Below are positions 10,942-23,224 of a stretch of DNA of 64,000 nt, one piece after another; position 1 is the stretch's first letter, and the number at the start of each line of letters is the position of its first letter. Location of the stretch: contig NW_026623008.1 of assembly GCF_023065955.2 (NCBI RefSeq), positions 2,733,001 through 2,797,000 of the forward strand. The letters run 5' to 3'. Source of the stretch: Ursus arctos. Taxonomy: Eukaryota; Chordata; Mammalia; Carnivora; Ursidae. Both the position numbers and the translations under genes were made by a program. The notes beneath the pieces are model-generated. The model searched no databases. It was not told the origin of the DNA and saw only the letters and a program-made list of their open reading frames with translations.

Positions 10942-13900
10942 TGTACATTTTTAAGCATCGAAGAGGCAGAGAAGAGTAGAAACCTCTTTGGACTTGCACT
11001 CGCCTGACGGTGTGGCGTCGTTCTTATTTTTAATTGCCCGCAGCGAGGCCCCGTCATTATTAAAAGTCAGAAGCAAGGGGGAAGCTCCCATCTTCTGATT
11101 CCACGATCAAACTGCCTCGTGCCTTTGGGGGAGACTTCGGGGCTCCCCTGCTAGTGGGCCTCCCCCTATGAGGTGAGGGTGAAGCAGGGCTGCCGAGCAC
11201 CACAGCTTACTTACCAGTGACAGTTTTTAGGAACAATGAATTAAAAAACAGTTATTGCAAAGTTATTGCAACGTAAAGGTCGCAGTCCATCATCCCGTTG
11301 TTAGCGGTGCCTCCCCGGAGAGCTTGGAAGATCGCCAAATCCCTACATTTCAGGAAGGCAGTCATTAATCTCTACTTCTCGCTTCGATTTTTTTTCACAT
11401 GATTCACTTGTTCAGTGTTGCACAGACTCCGGCCCCGAATCTGCCCGCGGGGACAGCTCCAGGAGGGAAACGAAGCCTAGAGTCCTTCCAGGCTCTATTG
11501 CCGAAGAAGCGATGTCCGAGGGAGGACCCGTGAAGGAGTGCCAGCATGTCAGGGGAAAGCGTGCTCTCCCTGGGGTCCTCGGGGGGCTGCCTGCCCTCCT
11601 CATTGTGAGAGTGGCTATCGAGGGGGCATGGCCAGGTCACTGGGACTGTGAACTGGAAAAAATGTGCTCAGGCCGGACAGGGCTACAGCAGATGTCTTCT
11701 CTCCGCAGAGAGCCACAGAAGACCGGGTCCCCCTCTCACGCCTGAGGCACCCTGCTTGCGCTTGACCACAGAATGAGTGCGGAGGGCAAGCACTTTAGAC
11801 CTGGGACCCAGGGCTTCCTGCCTTAGGCTCTGAAACAGGCTGACAGCAAAGACTGGAAAGTTAAAAAGTTAATTAAAACTCCTGTGCCCTTTCCGCCTGC
11901 CGTCTCTGAGAGAGTGGAGGCTCGTTTCTCTTGTTTAATAAGCGAGCTGGCTGGTTACCGCTGTTAGCTGGCCCTTTGCAAACACTGCTGCTTATTATTT
12001 CTCAAACCCGGGGCCAGCTCTCTCCCTGATTGATATGTCAGCGCGGAGAAGTGGCTGGCGACGCCTCCCCCGTCGATACAGGAGTCAACCAGGGGGGTTG
12101 TGCCGTGAAGGGGCGGGCACCCCTCCCTCCTCTGAGCAGCTCTTTCTAGAGTTTGGGGCCAGCCCCTGAGCCCCCAGGGGAGGGGGCCCACCCTTCATCT
12201 GCTTCTGTTGGCGTCACAAACTCAGACCCTCCTGAGGGGTCCGCAAACCCAGTTTTCTCAGTTAATAAACATAGTGCACCCCCAGCCCTGAAGGCTCCGC
12301 CACGTGCCTTGAACAGGGATGACCGGAAGGCCTTTTTTGTTCTAAAGTTGTCTTAAATTGGAAGAAATGTTTCTTAAGCACTTTGGGGGTGGAAGGTGGG
12401 GGGGTGAGGAATCCAGAGTCCTCTTCCTTAATCAGGAGGGAGCAAGGTTGTAAGGGGGACTGTGAACTACGATTAAATTGTTGCCAGCCACAGTCCCCTT
12501 GGCTCATCAGGGCCCCCAAGGCCAGCCCCCAGGCCAGCAGCGTAGCCCGTATTCTGGGCCAGGCCACGTTCAGGGGTCTTGGGGACCAGGGGATACCGCC
12601 GGAGGGCATGACAGACGGAACAAGAATCCATCTTCTCAAAGAAGCAGAGGGTCCTCAGGGGGGTCCGGGGACCTGACCCTCCGTGGCGCTGGACCCCATG
12701 TCCTGGCCTCAGGAAGTCCCCAAAGGAATATTTCTGACCCCCCAAGTCTCAGAGAGGATTCCTGGGTAGAGAAGCGTCCCAGAGTCTTTTGGCTGAGAAT
12801 GCTGAAAAAAGAAAGAGCACAAGATAAAAAGAACGTCAGAAGAGCAGGAAGCTGTGAGAAGGCATGCCCGGTAGCTCAGACCCGCCGGCCATGAAAGTAG
12901 AAGAGAGAAGAGCCCCTGCAAGCCTGTCGGTGAACCTCGTGTGAAGTCGAGCAGAGGAGATGGAAACCGCTTTCGCCTCCCAGGCTGTCACTTCTGGGCA
13001 TTCTTGATCTGCTCAAAGACGCAGGAATTTTGTACGAAGGTCACCAGAGTTACCCCGAGGCCCCGGTGCTCTTAGGAGCCACTAAAACCCATGGCTGTGT
13101 GATTTCCACAGTGGAGGAATGGAGGCCACAGGTGCCCCCGCCCCCTCCCCCCGCCCACCCCGGCCAGGACCGCACACCTGCTGCCTCTCTGGGGCCCTAC
13201 ACGCGGGATGCCCTGGGCCCCCGCGCTCCACCAGCGCTCAGAGGAAGATCAGAAGAACCTCTGCCAAACTTCTAAGCCACGGTTCCGTCTTGTTAGGTTT
13301 CGCTCTTGTTAGGTTTTTCAGGAAGACGCAAATAATTCTTCTGTAGTGAGAAAATACAGTTCTTAAAGAGGCCTGGCAAATCGTTTGAGATGTGCAGCCG
13401 CGTTGAAACCAGCGCTAGAGTCTGAGCTCCTGGTGGTTTGGAAATCAGCAGGCAATCGCTTCTGCTATTGATTTCTCCCCGCAAGGCCTGCTTTGGAGAG
13501 CCGTGGGCACACCGCGAGAGCTGTAAAAGGTGGGTGGAAAGGTTGAGGATTTAAATCCCGAGTAGAAAACTAAAGGCAGCTCCCGAGCAATTGCTATGAA
13601 ATTTGTAAGCAATAGTTGGAAATGGGCATCTGTAAAGTGTTTTTCAGATAAGGGTGGGGCGGGGGGGGGGGTAACCCTGAATATAAATGATCCCAATACA
13701 CCAGACTTTTCAGTGCTTTTATTAGCATACTACATATCTGTAAGCTATTTTTAAAAAGTAACCCCAGAGCCCCCAACCTGGGGTGCAGAGGCTGTGCTAG
13801 ACCCAACAGTCAGGAGGAAGTTGGTGAGACGCCCTTCTTGTGGCGTCAGTGTTTCTTGTCGACTGGCGAAGTCGAGGGCAGGGCTGTACTAACTGGAAGG

Positions 13901-14343
13901 GGCTCTGTGTGGCTCGTGGGTGTGCTCACTAAAAACAGGACGACGTTTAAACAGCGCCTGGGGCCGTCGTCTGCACGGCATCTTGGTATGTGGTCAATTC
14001 CCTTAGGACAGATCATTGCCATTCCTGGAGACTCTGCCCGTGGTGAAATCCAGCAGAAAATACACATTTGGAAGTAGAAACTGGCTACAGGTCTCAGCCC
14101 AAAGTTGCAAAAGGTCTGACGCGACCCCTGTCGTGTGGCAGGGCAAAGCTAAGCAGATAATATGTGATTGATCTGAGAGCGACCAATTCGAGACTGACCA
14201 TTGGTTATAGCAGGCATGGGGCGGCCCCGTTGTCCTGCACGAGCTTGCTCAAGGATGCTGCATGAGCCTTCCTCTGCATGGCCCTGGGCATCACGTGTCT
14301 GGATAGGCTGAGGGTAACAGCCATGGTAGAGAATGCCGCTATG
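10942..14343. other. Unassigned G+C-rich unique sequence, no gene seen
   Basis: No recognised repeat or exon. Frames up to 138 codons (12478-12894 plus) overlap others and show no domain. About 11860-12080 (gttaattaaaactcctgtgc, cttgtttaataagcgagctg, ccctgattgatatgtcagc) has enhancer-like texture. A run gggcgggggggggggg lies near 13655-13671 and a G-rich stretch near 12384-12405. Confidence 0.4.
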
Positions 14344-14590
14344 TGGGTTAACTTCATGTGTCAACTAGGCTCGTCTATCGTACACAGGTATTTGGTCAAG
14401 CACTATTCTAAATGTCTCATAAGGGGATTCTTTTGGATGGTATTAACATTAAATCCGTAAACTTTGAGTAAAGCTGATTACCTTCCTTAAGGTGGGTGGG
14501 CCTTGTCCAATCAGTTGAAGGCATTAAGAAAAAGACTGGTGTCCCTCTAAGGGAGAGATAACTCTGTCTCCAGGCAGCCCATGTTCTGTT
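14344..14590 (+). mobile_element. LTR-like repeat, copy 3 of 6, 5' part
   Basis: Starts gttaacttcatgtgtcaact, with gtttgagtaaagct-like and gtgggtgggccttgtccaat and cagttgaaggcattaagaaa. It stops before the usual 3' end. A reverse-orientation piece of the same family, carrying the other end, follows at 14652, so the two together resemble a split and partly inverted element. Confidence 0.7.
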
Positions 14591-14651
14591 GAGTGGTTTT
14601 TGTTTTTGTTTGTATTTTTATAGCTCAAACCCCTACAAGCCTTAGGGAAAA

Positions 14652-14694
14652 TATTAATCAGGGTTCTCCAGAGAAACGAAACCAATAGAGTGTG

Positions 14695-14728
<34 letters not shown>

Positions 14729-14850
14729 ATCTATTGAGAAACCTACTTCAAGGAGTGGGCTCGTGCCACCATGGAGGCTGACAAGTCCAAAACCGGGAGA
14801 GCAGGCTGGTGAGCTAGAGACCTGGGGAAGGGCTGCATTTCAAGTCTGAG
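14652..14850 (-). mobile_element. LTR-like repeat, copy 4 of 6, 3' part, reverse
   Basis: The plus strand reads attaatcagggttctccagag then aaacgaaaccaatagagtgt, the reverse complement of the family's closing end, then the tetranucleotide array, then gaggctgacaagtccaaaac. It carries only the end that the neighbouring plus copy lacks. Confidence 0.7.
14695..14732 (+). repeat. (TCTA)n microsatellite
   Basis: About nine uninterrupted TCTA units, expanded inside the A+T-rich end of the surrounding LTR-like element, where the other copies have GT/GA runs. Confidence 0.95.
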
Positions 14851-15999
14851 GACCACCTGAGAATCGCATGCAAAAGAACATGTCTCTGTCTCGCTTGAGA
14901 GCCGTGATCAAGCCTTCTTCCTTGAGTTTCGCGAAGGGCGTGAAGAGTCAGCCCTTTGGCATGCTGGATCTCTGGGCCAGGACTCTGGCAGGGTCCGGGC
15001 GTCCCACCAGGCGGTGTGACAGCAGTGCTCCGCCTGGGCTGGGTGCGTGAGCAAGCTGCTTTACCCGCCTCAGCGCGGCTCCTCGTCTGTAGGGCAGAGA
15101 CGATGGAGCTTCCTTCACGGCGCCCCCGTGCTTTCAGCCAAGACAGTGAGCACAGCCAGTGCTCGGTAGCCCATGACTGGGTGATGCTGCTGTCCCCAAG
15201 GGCCCTATCACATTAGTGCACCGATGTCGAACCCAGGTGACTGTAATGTAACATTTCAGAGTTTCTTGTTTAAGAAAAAAAAAAAAAGAGGTCCCGAAGG
15301 ATAACTCGTCTGCAGCATGCGCCCGTGGGCTGCATGGCTCCTGAGGACGCCAAGGGTCTGGGCGTCTGCGCCCTCATCGTGGGTGCTAAGCCAGCCCTGC
15401 CCCTGAGCAAGGCAGTCATTAAAAGCATCCTTTTTGTAGGGTTTCCAGCCTCTGCCTGAACGTCGGAGGTGCCCAAGGTGTCAGTGGCAGAAACCAGACT
15501 GGGGAAGTAAAGGAGAGGGAGAAAGGACAGTGGAGAAGCTCGGAGATGGTTGTGAGCGGGGCACTGTGAGCGTGAAGCCCCCAGCTTTCAACCCCAGTGT
15601 GCCCCAGGTTCACAGCAGCCATCTGGGGGGCTGAGAGCGAGGCCCGTGGGGGCTGTGCAGACTGCGTTCATTCCTTCTTTAGCCAGAAGAGTCTCAACTG
15701 CGAACATCAGCTCATTAGAGGTGATGAGTGGTGCTTGAAATGCAGAGGGGTTTGAGCTATCTTTACCTCCTTGTCCTGGGGAGAAGCACGAGACGGCCGG
15801 CAGAATGCAACGTCTCCTCCCTCCTGGTCAACCAGCCATGGAGAAACGGGAGGGACAGGAAAACACAGGCTGCGGTCGTGTGTGGGAGAGCGGCAGTGTG
15901 TGTCAGCCAGAGGCCGTCCCAGAATTGGGGGCCAGGCACAGGACAGCATGAAAGGGCATTTCAGCAGATCTGGGGTCCAAAGGGCAACATCCCACGCAA
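14851..15999. other. Unassigned sequence with weak MIR at 14990-15110
   Basis: Mostly unrecognised. About 14990-15110 resembles a plus-strand MIR (gagcaagctgctttacccgc, then gcggctcctcgtctgtaggg), strongly decayed. A 13-A run lies near 15272-15286. No exon is supported. Confidence 0.35.
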
Positions 16000-16562
16000 G
16001 GGTCTGTGGGCTGAATGTTTGTGTCCCCCCCCCCCAGCCAAATTCATATGTCAAAGTCCTTACTCCCAAGGTGATAGTGGTAGGACGTGGGAGGAGATTA
16101 GGTCCTACGCATGGAGCCCCCTGATGGGATTAGTGTTCTTTTTTATTTTTTAAAATTTTATTTATTTACTTGAGAAAGAGACAGTGACAAAGATAGAGCA
16201 CAGGTGGGGAAGAGAGGGAGAAGCAGGCTCCCCGCTGCGGACATGGGGCTGGATCCCAGGACCCTGAGATCATGACCTGAGCCGAAGGCAGATGCTTCAC
16301 AGACTGAACCGCCCAGGCGCCCCTGGGATGAGTGTTCTTATAAAAGAGACCCCAGAGTGTTCCTTCATCACTTCCACCATGAGAGGGGGCAGCAAGAAGG
16401 CCGCCGTCTAGGACCAAGAAGCTGGCTCCGACCAGACGCCGAATCTTCTGGAAGACTTGATTTTGGGCTTCTAGCCTCCAGAACTGTGAGCTAAAAATGT
16501 CTACTGTTTATAAGCCCCCGAGTCTGTGATATTTTTGTTATAACAGCCTAGGTGACCAAGAC
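16000..16562 (+). mobile_element. MLT1-type MaLR LTR, interrupted by a SINE
   Basis: Left half: ctgaatgtttgtgtcccccc, aaattcatatgtcaaagtcc, aggtgatagtggtagga. Right half (from 16323): gagtgttcttataaaagaga, cttctagcctccagaactgt, ttataacagcctaggtgacc. The two halves meet if the SINE at 16141-16322 is removed. Solo, non-coding, ancient LTR in the opposite orientation to the copies at 2357, 41547 and 63155. Confidence 0.85.
16141..16322 (-). mobile_element. Can-SINE inside an MLT1 LTR
   Basis: Reverse-orientation SINE: the poly-T/tttatttatttacttgagaa side is on the left and the head ends gaaccgcccaggcgcccc on the right. The host LTR sequence tgggattagtgttctt (left) recurs as tgggatgagtgttctt (right), a 16-bp target duplication with one mismatch, so insertion by target-primed reverse transcription is directly visible. 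Confidence 0.95.
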
Positions 16563-17059
16563 ACGAAGGTAGATTACTCTATTACTAGCTTTGTCGACCA
16601 GCTTAAGAGCGATGTTCCTGAACGTTAGAAAACCTTGAGGTCAAGTCTCGGTGCGTCCAGACAGCAGCTGTGTGCACAGAGCATATCCCGTAGTCTCTCT
16701 GACCCTCTGTTTCTCCTGGAAAAAAACAATAACAAAAAACCCAGCAGCTTCCCTGCCAGACGTGTGCTTCTCCTTCCCATAGAAAAGACCATCATGTATA
16801 ATGCCAACTGTGTCAATACCGGAACCGCCGCATCTGGTGGTGGTGAGCCCTGCACCACGCTGCCATAAGGTGATCCAGGGATTGCTAGGGGTGCGGTGTT
16901 GGGGCTTCCCCACTGTGGATGAGACCTCAAGGAGCTCCCTATTTATCTGTTATCTTCTGTGTGAGATTTTACTTCAGGACATGTCTCTTGCCCCACTTGA
17001 CAGCCTCTCAGCTCACACAGGTGTTCCCAGCCCTGCACAGCTGTGTGCTCTCTCCCAGC
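16563..17059. other. Unassigned sequence
   Basis: No gene. The interval up to the L1M remnant holds no recognised element. Confidence 0.35.
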
Positions 17060-18598
17060 ATTGGCAATAAAACCCTGGCAAAACAGTGCTTCCCCTGTGA
17101 CGGGGAATTTGGCAAAGTCTAGCAAAATCTTGTATACACGTACGCTTTGTCCAAGGGATCGACTTCTAGGATCTATTCGCAAATGCACCAGGGAGAACAC
17201 GAAGACGTGTGCCTCTTTGTTAGAGCACTTTCTGAAAGAGCAGATGAGGGGTCCCAATCCAGTGTCCACCACTGGGGAATTACCAGATGGACTGTGATCG
17301 AGCCATTCGATGGATTATTTTGCTTCTATAAAAAGGAATCAGGACGATTTCTTTAGAAGCAATGTCTGGTATGCAGAGATAAGTGAAAACAGTAAGGTAG
17401 TCGGTGAAAACAAAACAAAAAAAGTGTATGTTTTCTTGTATTAAAAGACTTACGTGGCCAAAGCTAGAACAATTTGAGCAACAAAATAAAGATAACATTA
17501 GATTATAACCCAAAGAATAAAATACCTATGTATGAGTCCATACCAATGTAAAAAATTGTTGAATACATGGGGTGGGGGAGGGACAAGCCTTCCTTACAAA
17601 AGAATTCCAATTAATAAATATAGAGACCCTCCTCTGGGAGGCGGAGCTTCATTTCCCTCTCCTGGAGGGTGGCCTGGGCTTAATGACTCACTTCCAAGGA
17701 ATGGAGGATGGGAAGGATAAACCTGTGACTTCCCACTGAGGTCCCGCAGACATCGTCTTAGCCAAGTGACGGCGGTTGATATCACCAGTGCAGGTCACGT
17801 TGGTATCATCTGTGTTCCCTTGATATGACGCGATAAGCAGAGCATGGTACCCCTGTGCTCTTCTTCCCCTGAAGCCATCACCCCAGTGTAATCACGAGAA
17901 AAAAGCCAGACAAATGGAGGAGCGTTCACCATTTTGTCTCTCCTGTGAGCAATGGATCTAGGTGATGGTCATCAATGGCCTCCGACACCACAGAGGAAAA
18001 GATGAGCGGGCATGACCCTGGCTGGAATCACACGCCGCTGATGACGTGTTCCAGCCCCAACAAAACCTGAGTCTGATCAAACTCCTGGGTGTAACTACCA
18101 TTTTCCAGGATATACAGGGGACAGAATAACCTATTGTACAACACCATGTGGACGCAATCCACAAAATCCAGGTGGAAAGACACAGACTAGAGGGGCAATA
18201 AGAGAGTGAGGGGACCTTACACTGAAAGGCATTGGGGGTCACACCAGCCAACCAGAATGTACATGGTGATTCAAACAAACTGGACAAAAGGAGAAAAAAA
18301 TTAGACCACTGGGTAATTTGCAGTATGGCTGGATATTTGATGATATTACGGAATTCTTGTCTAATTTTTGTCGTGATGATTTGTGTTGGCATGTATTTTA
18401 AAACGAGTCCTTATCTTTTAGACATGTAAGTAAAAAAACATAGAAGAAGCAATACTATGCCTGAAATTTGCCTCAAAATAATCTGGGGGAAGCAGGGACA
18501 TTTGTAGCTGGACGAGGGGAACGTGGATTTCATTATACTCTTCTTTCTAATTTTGTATATGCTGGAAACTTTTCATAATAAAAGGATTTTACCTGCCA
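17060..18598 (+). mobile_element. Old L1 (L1M-type) 3' end: ORF2 tail remnant plus 3'UTR
   Basis: About 17140-17400 reads like a decayed ORF2 C-terminal region (ttgatggattattttgcttc-type context, ggaattaccagatggactgt). A long 3'UTR follows: caaccagaatgtacatggtg, gattcaaacaaactggacaa, gatgatattacggaattctt, tcaaaataatctgggggaag, ending ttttgtatatgctggaaact and a ttttcataataaaaggattt tail. Frames are broken. Most of the 1.5 kb is colinear with an old mammalian L1M terminus. Confidence 0.85.
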
Positions 18599-19429
18599 AT
18601 CTACCTTACCGGTTAGATATATTTAAGCCACAGTTGAGGCACGGGGCTTGCTCCGTACATCCCGAGTTGTCAGCTTCCAGAGAAATTCCTTTGCAATTCC
18701 AACTCCTTCCTTTCACTTGTGTTGTCAAGCAAACCGTCATGGGGCTCCTTTCGCAGGTCACTTTACTTCCCCCACCCCATGCCGACACAGCAGCAGTGCG
18801 CCGAAGTGCGGCCACGGCAGGTGTGGGAGCACAGGGTACGGTGGGTTTCGCGGGGACGGGAAGGGAGAGCTCTGTGCTTGGCTGGGGGTGGGTGTATTTA
18901 TGAATGTAATTTATAAGCATGCAGAGTTGCGGGGTCTAACCAACCAGTGGTCCGGAAGCTGAGAAGAGCCTGTTGCTGTGGAGCGTAGGCTCCTTGGGAG
19001 GATAGAGACCGTGCACACAGATAATCCAGACAGCCTCAGTTAGCAACGCGTGGGGCCACGATCACAGAACACCGTGGCGGAGGGGGCTGTGGTCCTGGGA
19101 GGCGATTCTTGAACTCAGAGCAAACACGAAAAGGAGCCACCCCTGCGGAGATCTGGGGAAGGCCCTACCTTGTCGGGCTCTGACTACCGCTTGGACCCGT
19201 CTTCTTCTACACTCCTCTTGGCTCGCTAGGCGCCACGCATGCCGCCTGCCTCCTCGGTGGTCCCGAGTGCACCGGGGATGTGCAGGGCTCTGCTCTGCAC
19301 CTGCCGCTCCCCTTCTCCGCAGTTCCCTCTGCCGTGTGCCTGGAGGATTCTCTCGCTTGTTCCTTAAGGCTCCACTCAGTGGCCGTATCATCAGAGCTCC
19401 CAGTCTAGTGAAACCCCTTGAGAGAGCAC
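18599..19429. other. Unassigned CpG-retaining sequence
   Basis: No gene or repeat recognised. CpG is fairly dense at 18780-18870 and 19040-19300 but does not form a sharp island. Confidence 0.35.
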
Positions 19430-19650
19430 GCCCTGTTACTCTTGCCTGGCTTTATTGTCACCAAGGCATTGCCCGTCATCTGACTTACCATGGATTTCCT
19501 TGTTTATTGTTACCCTCTTGTCAGAGGATGTCAGCTCCAAAAAGGCTTGGACTGAATCTGTCCGGATATGTGTGACGTCCCAGCCCCTGAAGTGGTGTCT
19601 AACATATAGTGAGTACTCCAAACGTAGTTCTTGGGCAAATACACAAGTGC
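19430..19650 (+). mobile_element. L2 LINE 3' end
   Basis: Shows gatgtcagctccaaaaaggc, a tccggatatgtgtgacgtcc segment and gtctaacatatagtgagtac, the diverged L2 3' terminus. Confidence 0.65.
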
Positions 19651-19789
19651 GAGAATACTATAGAAAGAGAAGTTCCATACCATGTATCAGCAGTGAAAAT
19701 GGGATGTGATTTATACCTTTGTTGCTTTTGTAAACGGACACTAAAAAAACAAACAAACCAGGAATATATCTAATAGGAGATATATAGGA

Positions 19790-20520
19790 ATCTTATGGGA
19801 AAACGTCTAACTACTTATTTTAAAACACTATAGAAAATCTAATTTAATGTGCCATATTTTGTAAACATAAAAAATTATCTTCAAATTAATCTCTGGTGTC
19901 ACGCAATTTCCATCACAATTCTGACCCTTTATAAGCAGAAATTTGACGAGCTGCTTCTGTAACTTAAATGTAAAAACAAAAGGATAAAAATGGCCAAGAC
20001 AATTTTGGGTATACTAAGTAAGGTGTTGTGAAGTGTGTTGGGGGAGACTGCCACACCAGATACCGTACCGTGTCATACGGGTACCGCAGATAGGCAGTGT
20101 GACAGTAAAAGGCCAGCCGAACGGAAGACAGCAGAGCCAAGCGTGAATGGGAAATGAAAATACGAGAAAGACGTTCTTGGAGGCCAGGGGTAGATTAGAA
20201 TGTTCAATAAACACTGCTGGGACAACTGACTATCCACGTGGGAAATAAAATGAAATTAGCTCCCCAACTCATTACCTCGTGCCACATCCAATATTCCATT
20301 CTAGTCGCTTAAAAAACTAAATGAGAAAAGCAAAATAATTTAAGCTTAGAAAGAAAATTATGAGAATATCTTCAAAATGTTAGAATAAGGATGTATGTCT
20401 TAAGTAAGATTAAAAAGGCAAAAAAATAGAGAAGATCGTTGCTAAATCCAACTACATTAAAAAAAAAAAAACACCTCTCAGTGTTCAGGAGAGTCTGCAT
20501 TAGAAATGCAAGGATAAGCC
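19790..20520 (+). mobile_element. Old L1 ORF2 internal fragment
   Basis: Contains ggccaagacaattttgggta, ccaggggtagattagaatgt, tcaataaacactgctgggac and aactgactatccacgtggga, the decayed reverse-transcriptase-downstream part of an L1 ORF2. Stop codons in all frames. A 13-A run lies near 20460-20472. Confidence 0.75.
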
Positions 20521-20689
20521 ACAGGTCAGGGCGATGAGACAAGAAGAAGAAATTAAAGGTAATAAATATGTGTTGTTTTATGTTTTATTACATCTGTCGT
20601 AATTTGTTACAAATTAAAATTAGAATTGACAGAAATGTCATGCCTTTAGATCCTTTGTCCATAAGAGCATGGCCCCGTTTCTGACTCTT

Positions 20690-20871
20690 CCCTTTCCTCC
20701 ATGTCAGACATCTGTCCTGAAGGTCATCCTTGAAAGCACCTGCAGACGGGCCACCCTCACACCGCCACTGTTCAACGGCAGAGTCCAGGGCACCATCTTC
20801 TCTCGCCTGAATGTGTGTATCCCTGGTTTGAACTTGTCTCTTATTAAAACAGAAGCCAGAGCAATTCCGAT
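20690..20871 (+). mobile_element. L2 LINE ORF2 fragment
   Basis: Has gggcaccatcttctctcgcc and aaaacagaagccagagcaat, hallmarks of the L2 reverse-transcriptase 3' region. It stops exactly where the 286-bp duplicated sequence begins. Confidence 0.6.
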
Positions 20872-21158
20872 CCTCCCTCCAGGTGACATGCACCTGCTGT
20901 CACAGGATGCTTGTCTACACGGGCTCAGAACCCCAAGACTCCGAGGCCCCACCACTTCCCTCAGGGCCCCAGGCACCCACCCTAAGCAGTGGTGGGTGGA
21001 GACCCTGGGGTGGGTGCTCTAGTCCTTTGGGCCCCATTTATTCCCCAGTAAAATGAGGGGCTGGGACCAAGCTGATATCCAAGGGCCCGGCAAGCTCCAG
21101 CCTGCTGTTGGGACTGAGATGCTTCAAATGGCAACTGGCTGGTCCACAGACAAGAACC
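20872..21158 (+). repeat. Inverted duplicate, copy A
   Basis: Matches 36401-36685 in reverse complement from cctccctccaggtgacatgc to gctggtccacagacaagaa, with about two dozen substitutions over 286 bp and almost no indels. The middle (aaaatgaggggctgggacca, gctgatatccaagggc) resembles a MIR/L2-like tail, but the two copies are far more alike than random MIR copies would be. Flanks on both sides do not match. Confidence 0.9.
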
Positions 21159-21174
21159 TTATTGTTTGGTTTTG

Positions 21175-22520
21175 TTTTGTTTCCTGAGATACTTAATGGC
21201 ATTTTTCTTTCTCTCTCTGACTTATTTCACTTAACATAATACCCTCGACCTCCATCCGTGTCATTGCAAACGGCAAATTTCATTCTCTTTTATAGCTGAG
21301 TAATAAACCATCGTATAAGTTAAAAATATTAATTCACCTGCAATTTATTCTGTGTACGTTGTGAGGTACAAATTCAAATTTCCTACCACTAATTTAATGT
21401 CATTTCTGTCAAAACCAAAATATAACATAGGTGTAGGTGTTTGTCTATCCTTACTTCTGATTTCGTTTCCATTGCTATAATTTCTTTTTTTTTTTAAGAT
21501 TTTTTTTTTATTTATTTATGTGACAGAGAGACAGCCAGCGAGAGAGGGAACACAAGCAGGGGGAGTGGGAGAGGAAGAAGCAGGCTCCCAGCCGAGGAGC
21601 CTGATGGGGGGCTCGATCCCATAACGCCGGGATCACGCCCTGAGCCGAAGGCAGACGCCCAACGACTGCGCCACCCAGGTGCCCCCCAATGCTTTAATTT
21701 CTTATCCCCATGCAAGTGACATAGTTTTATTACTGTAATTTACAATGAACTTGTCAATATGACAGGAACAATCACCCATTTTTGTTCAGCTTTTAAAAAA
21801 TTTTTTTGGCCATCCTTGAATACTTGGTCTTCCCTTTCGTTTCCACCATCAGTTCTTAACTCTCATGAAATATCCTGTTGGTCTTTTGGAATCCCGTTAA
21901 ATTTATCGATTAATGCTTACATCTATTTTATTTCGTAGCTGTGTCTAGGTCTCTCATAATTTTATATTCTGAATGAGAGATTTTCTAAACTATATTTTCT
22001 ACTTTTTTTAAGGAACGCTTATATGACACTTGTGATATGCAAGAGGTGTAAAGATTAATAAACATAAGCTCGCGTTCCCATCGGCCGGCCTAGGAAATAA
22101 CGAGTTACCCCTTCCTTCTCACCTCCCTCACCCCAAGATGGAGCCACTATTCTAAATTTGGGTTTTGACGTACCGGGCATCTCTTTCCCCTACACTCCAT
22201 ATGTGCGCACACACGTGTATTGTTATGTGTGCTTTTGACCTACAGAGAAGCAACGTCACATCGGACACATCCTTCTGCAACTTGTATTTTTAATCTTGAA
22301 ACTTTTCAAAAATGTCTTCCCAACGTATTTGTGATAACCCCCTCTCATGAACACGGTAGCTCTAGTTCATTTATGCTCACAGATATATAGATAGTATCGT
22401 CTCGCGATAAATTATCTGTTTTTCTGAGGTTGGACATTTTAACTATTTCTCTGATTTTTTTTTTCCTATTGCAAGAGACACTGTTATGATCTCATTTACA
22501 TATCTTCTTTTCTTCCTGTT
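21175..22520 (-). mobile_element. Several old L1 fragments, minus strand
   Basis: Plus-strand text reads as reverse L1: ctgacttatttcacttaaca and tagctgagtaataaaccatc (ORF2 tail, 21220-21315), tgtgtacgttgtgaggtaca (21350s), cctgttggtcttttggaatc (21870s), then a second, different L1/HAL1-like 3' piece from about 22080 (cttctgcaacttgtattttt, ggtagctctagttcatttat). Order and overlap show at least two separate insertions. Broken, non-coding. Confidence 0.75.
21488..21686 (-). mobile_element. Can-SINE, ursid-type, inside an L1
   Basis: Body has gacagccagcgagagaggga, acacaagcagggggagtggg and gccacccaggtgcccccc. The flanks attgctataatttctt (left) and aatgctttaatttctt (right) form a diverged target duplication. 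Reverse orientation. Confidence 0.95.
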
Positions 22521-22529
22521 TATTATTTT

Positions 22530-23110
22530 TTCTTTTTTTTAATTTAAATTCAATTAACCAACATACAGTACATCGTTAGTTTCAGATGTAGGGTTCAGTA
22601 ATTCATCAGTTGCGTGTAACACACCCAGTGTGCTCATCACATCACGTGCCCTCCTTAATGCGCGTCCCCCAATTACCCTATTCCCCCACCCACCTCCTGT
22701 CCAGCAACCCTCAGTTTGTTTCCCAGACTCAAGAGTTTCTCATGCTTTGTCTCCCTCTCTGGTCTCTTCCCATTCAGTTTTCCCTCCGTTCCCGTATTGT
22801 CCTCTGCACTATTTCTTACATTCCACATGTGAGTGAAACCATATGATAATTGTCTTTCTCTGATTGACTTATTTCACTCAGCAGAATCCCCTCCAGTTCC
22901 ATCCCTGTCGATGTAAATAGTAGGTCTTCATCCTTTCTGACGGCTGAGTAATCTTCCATTGTATATATGAACCACATCTTCTCTACCCATTCATCTGTTG
23001 AAGGGCATCTCGGCTCCTTGCATGGTTTGGCTATTGTGGACATTGCTGTTATGAACATTGGGGTGCAGGAGCCCCTTCGTTTCATTACACCTGTACAAAT
23101 CTTCCTTGGA
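22530..23110 (-). mobile_element. Carnivore L1 3' end: ORF2 C-terminus and 3'UTR
   Basis: Left part (22545-22815) is the reverse of the carnivore L1 3'UTR: aattcaattaaccaacatac, catcacatcacgtgccctcc, cagtttgtttcccagactca. From 22816 the minus strand encodes a recognisable L1 ORF2 C-terminal stretch, read right to left, with the motifs KMWFIYTMEDYSA and SEISQSEKDNYHMVSL. It is 5'-truncated near 23110. Reverse transcriptase and endonuclease parts are absent, so it is inert. Confidence 0.9.
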
Positions 23111-23224
23111 ATACATAGGAAAGTTTCCCTGGGCCGCACAGAGTCTCTGGGTCTCGCCGGGAATGGACGTGTCATTCCAGCGGTTAGAAGATTCACAGGA
23201 GCAGTGGGGAGCTAGTACCCCCAA

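Noticed and set aside
22816..23196. 126-codon frame with clear L1 ORF2 C-terminal similarity as a possible gene
   Set aside because: Only the C-terminus of a 5'-truncated retrotransposon; the right third of the frame is unrelated sequence.
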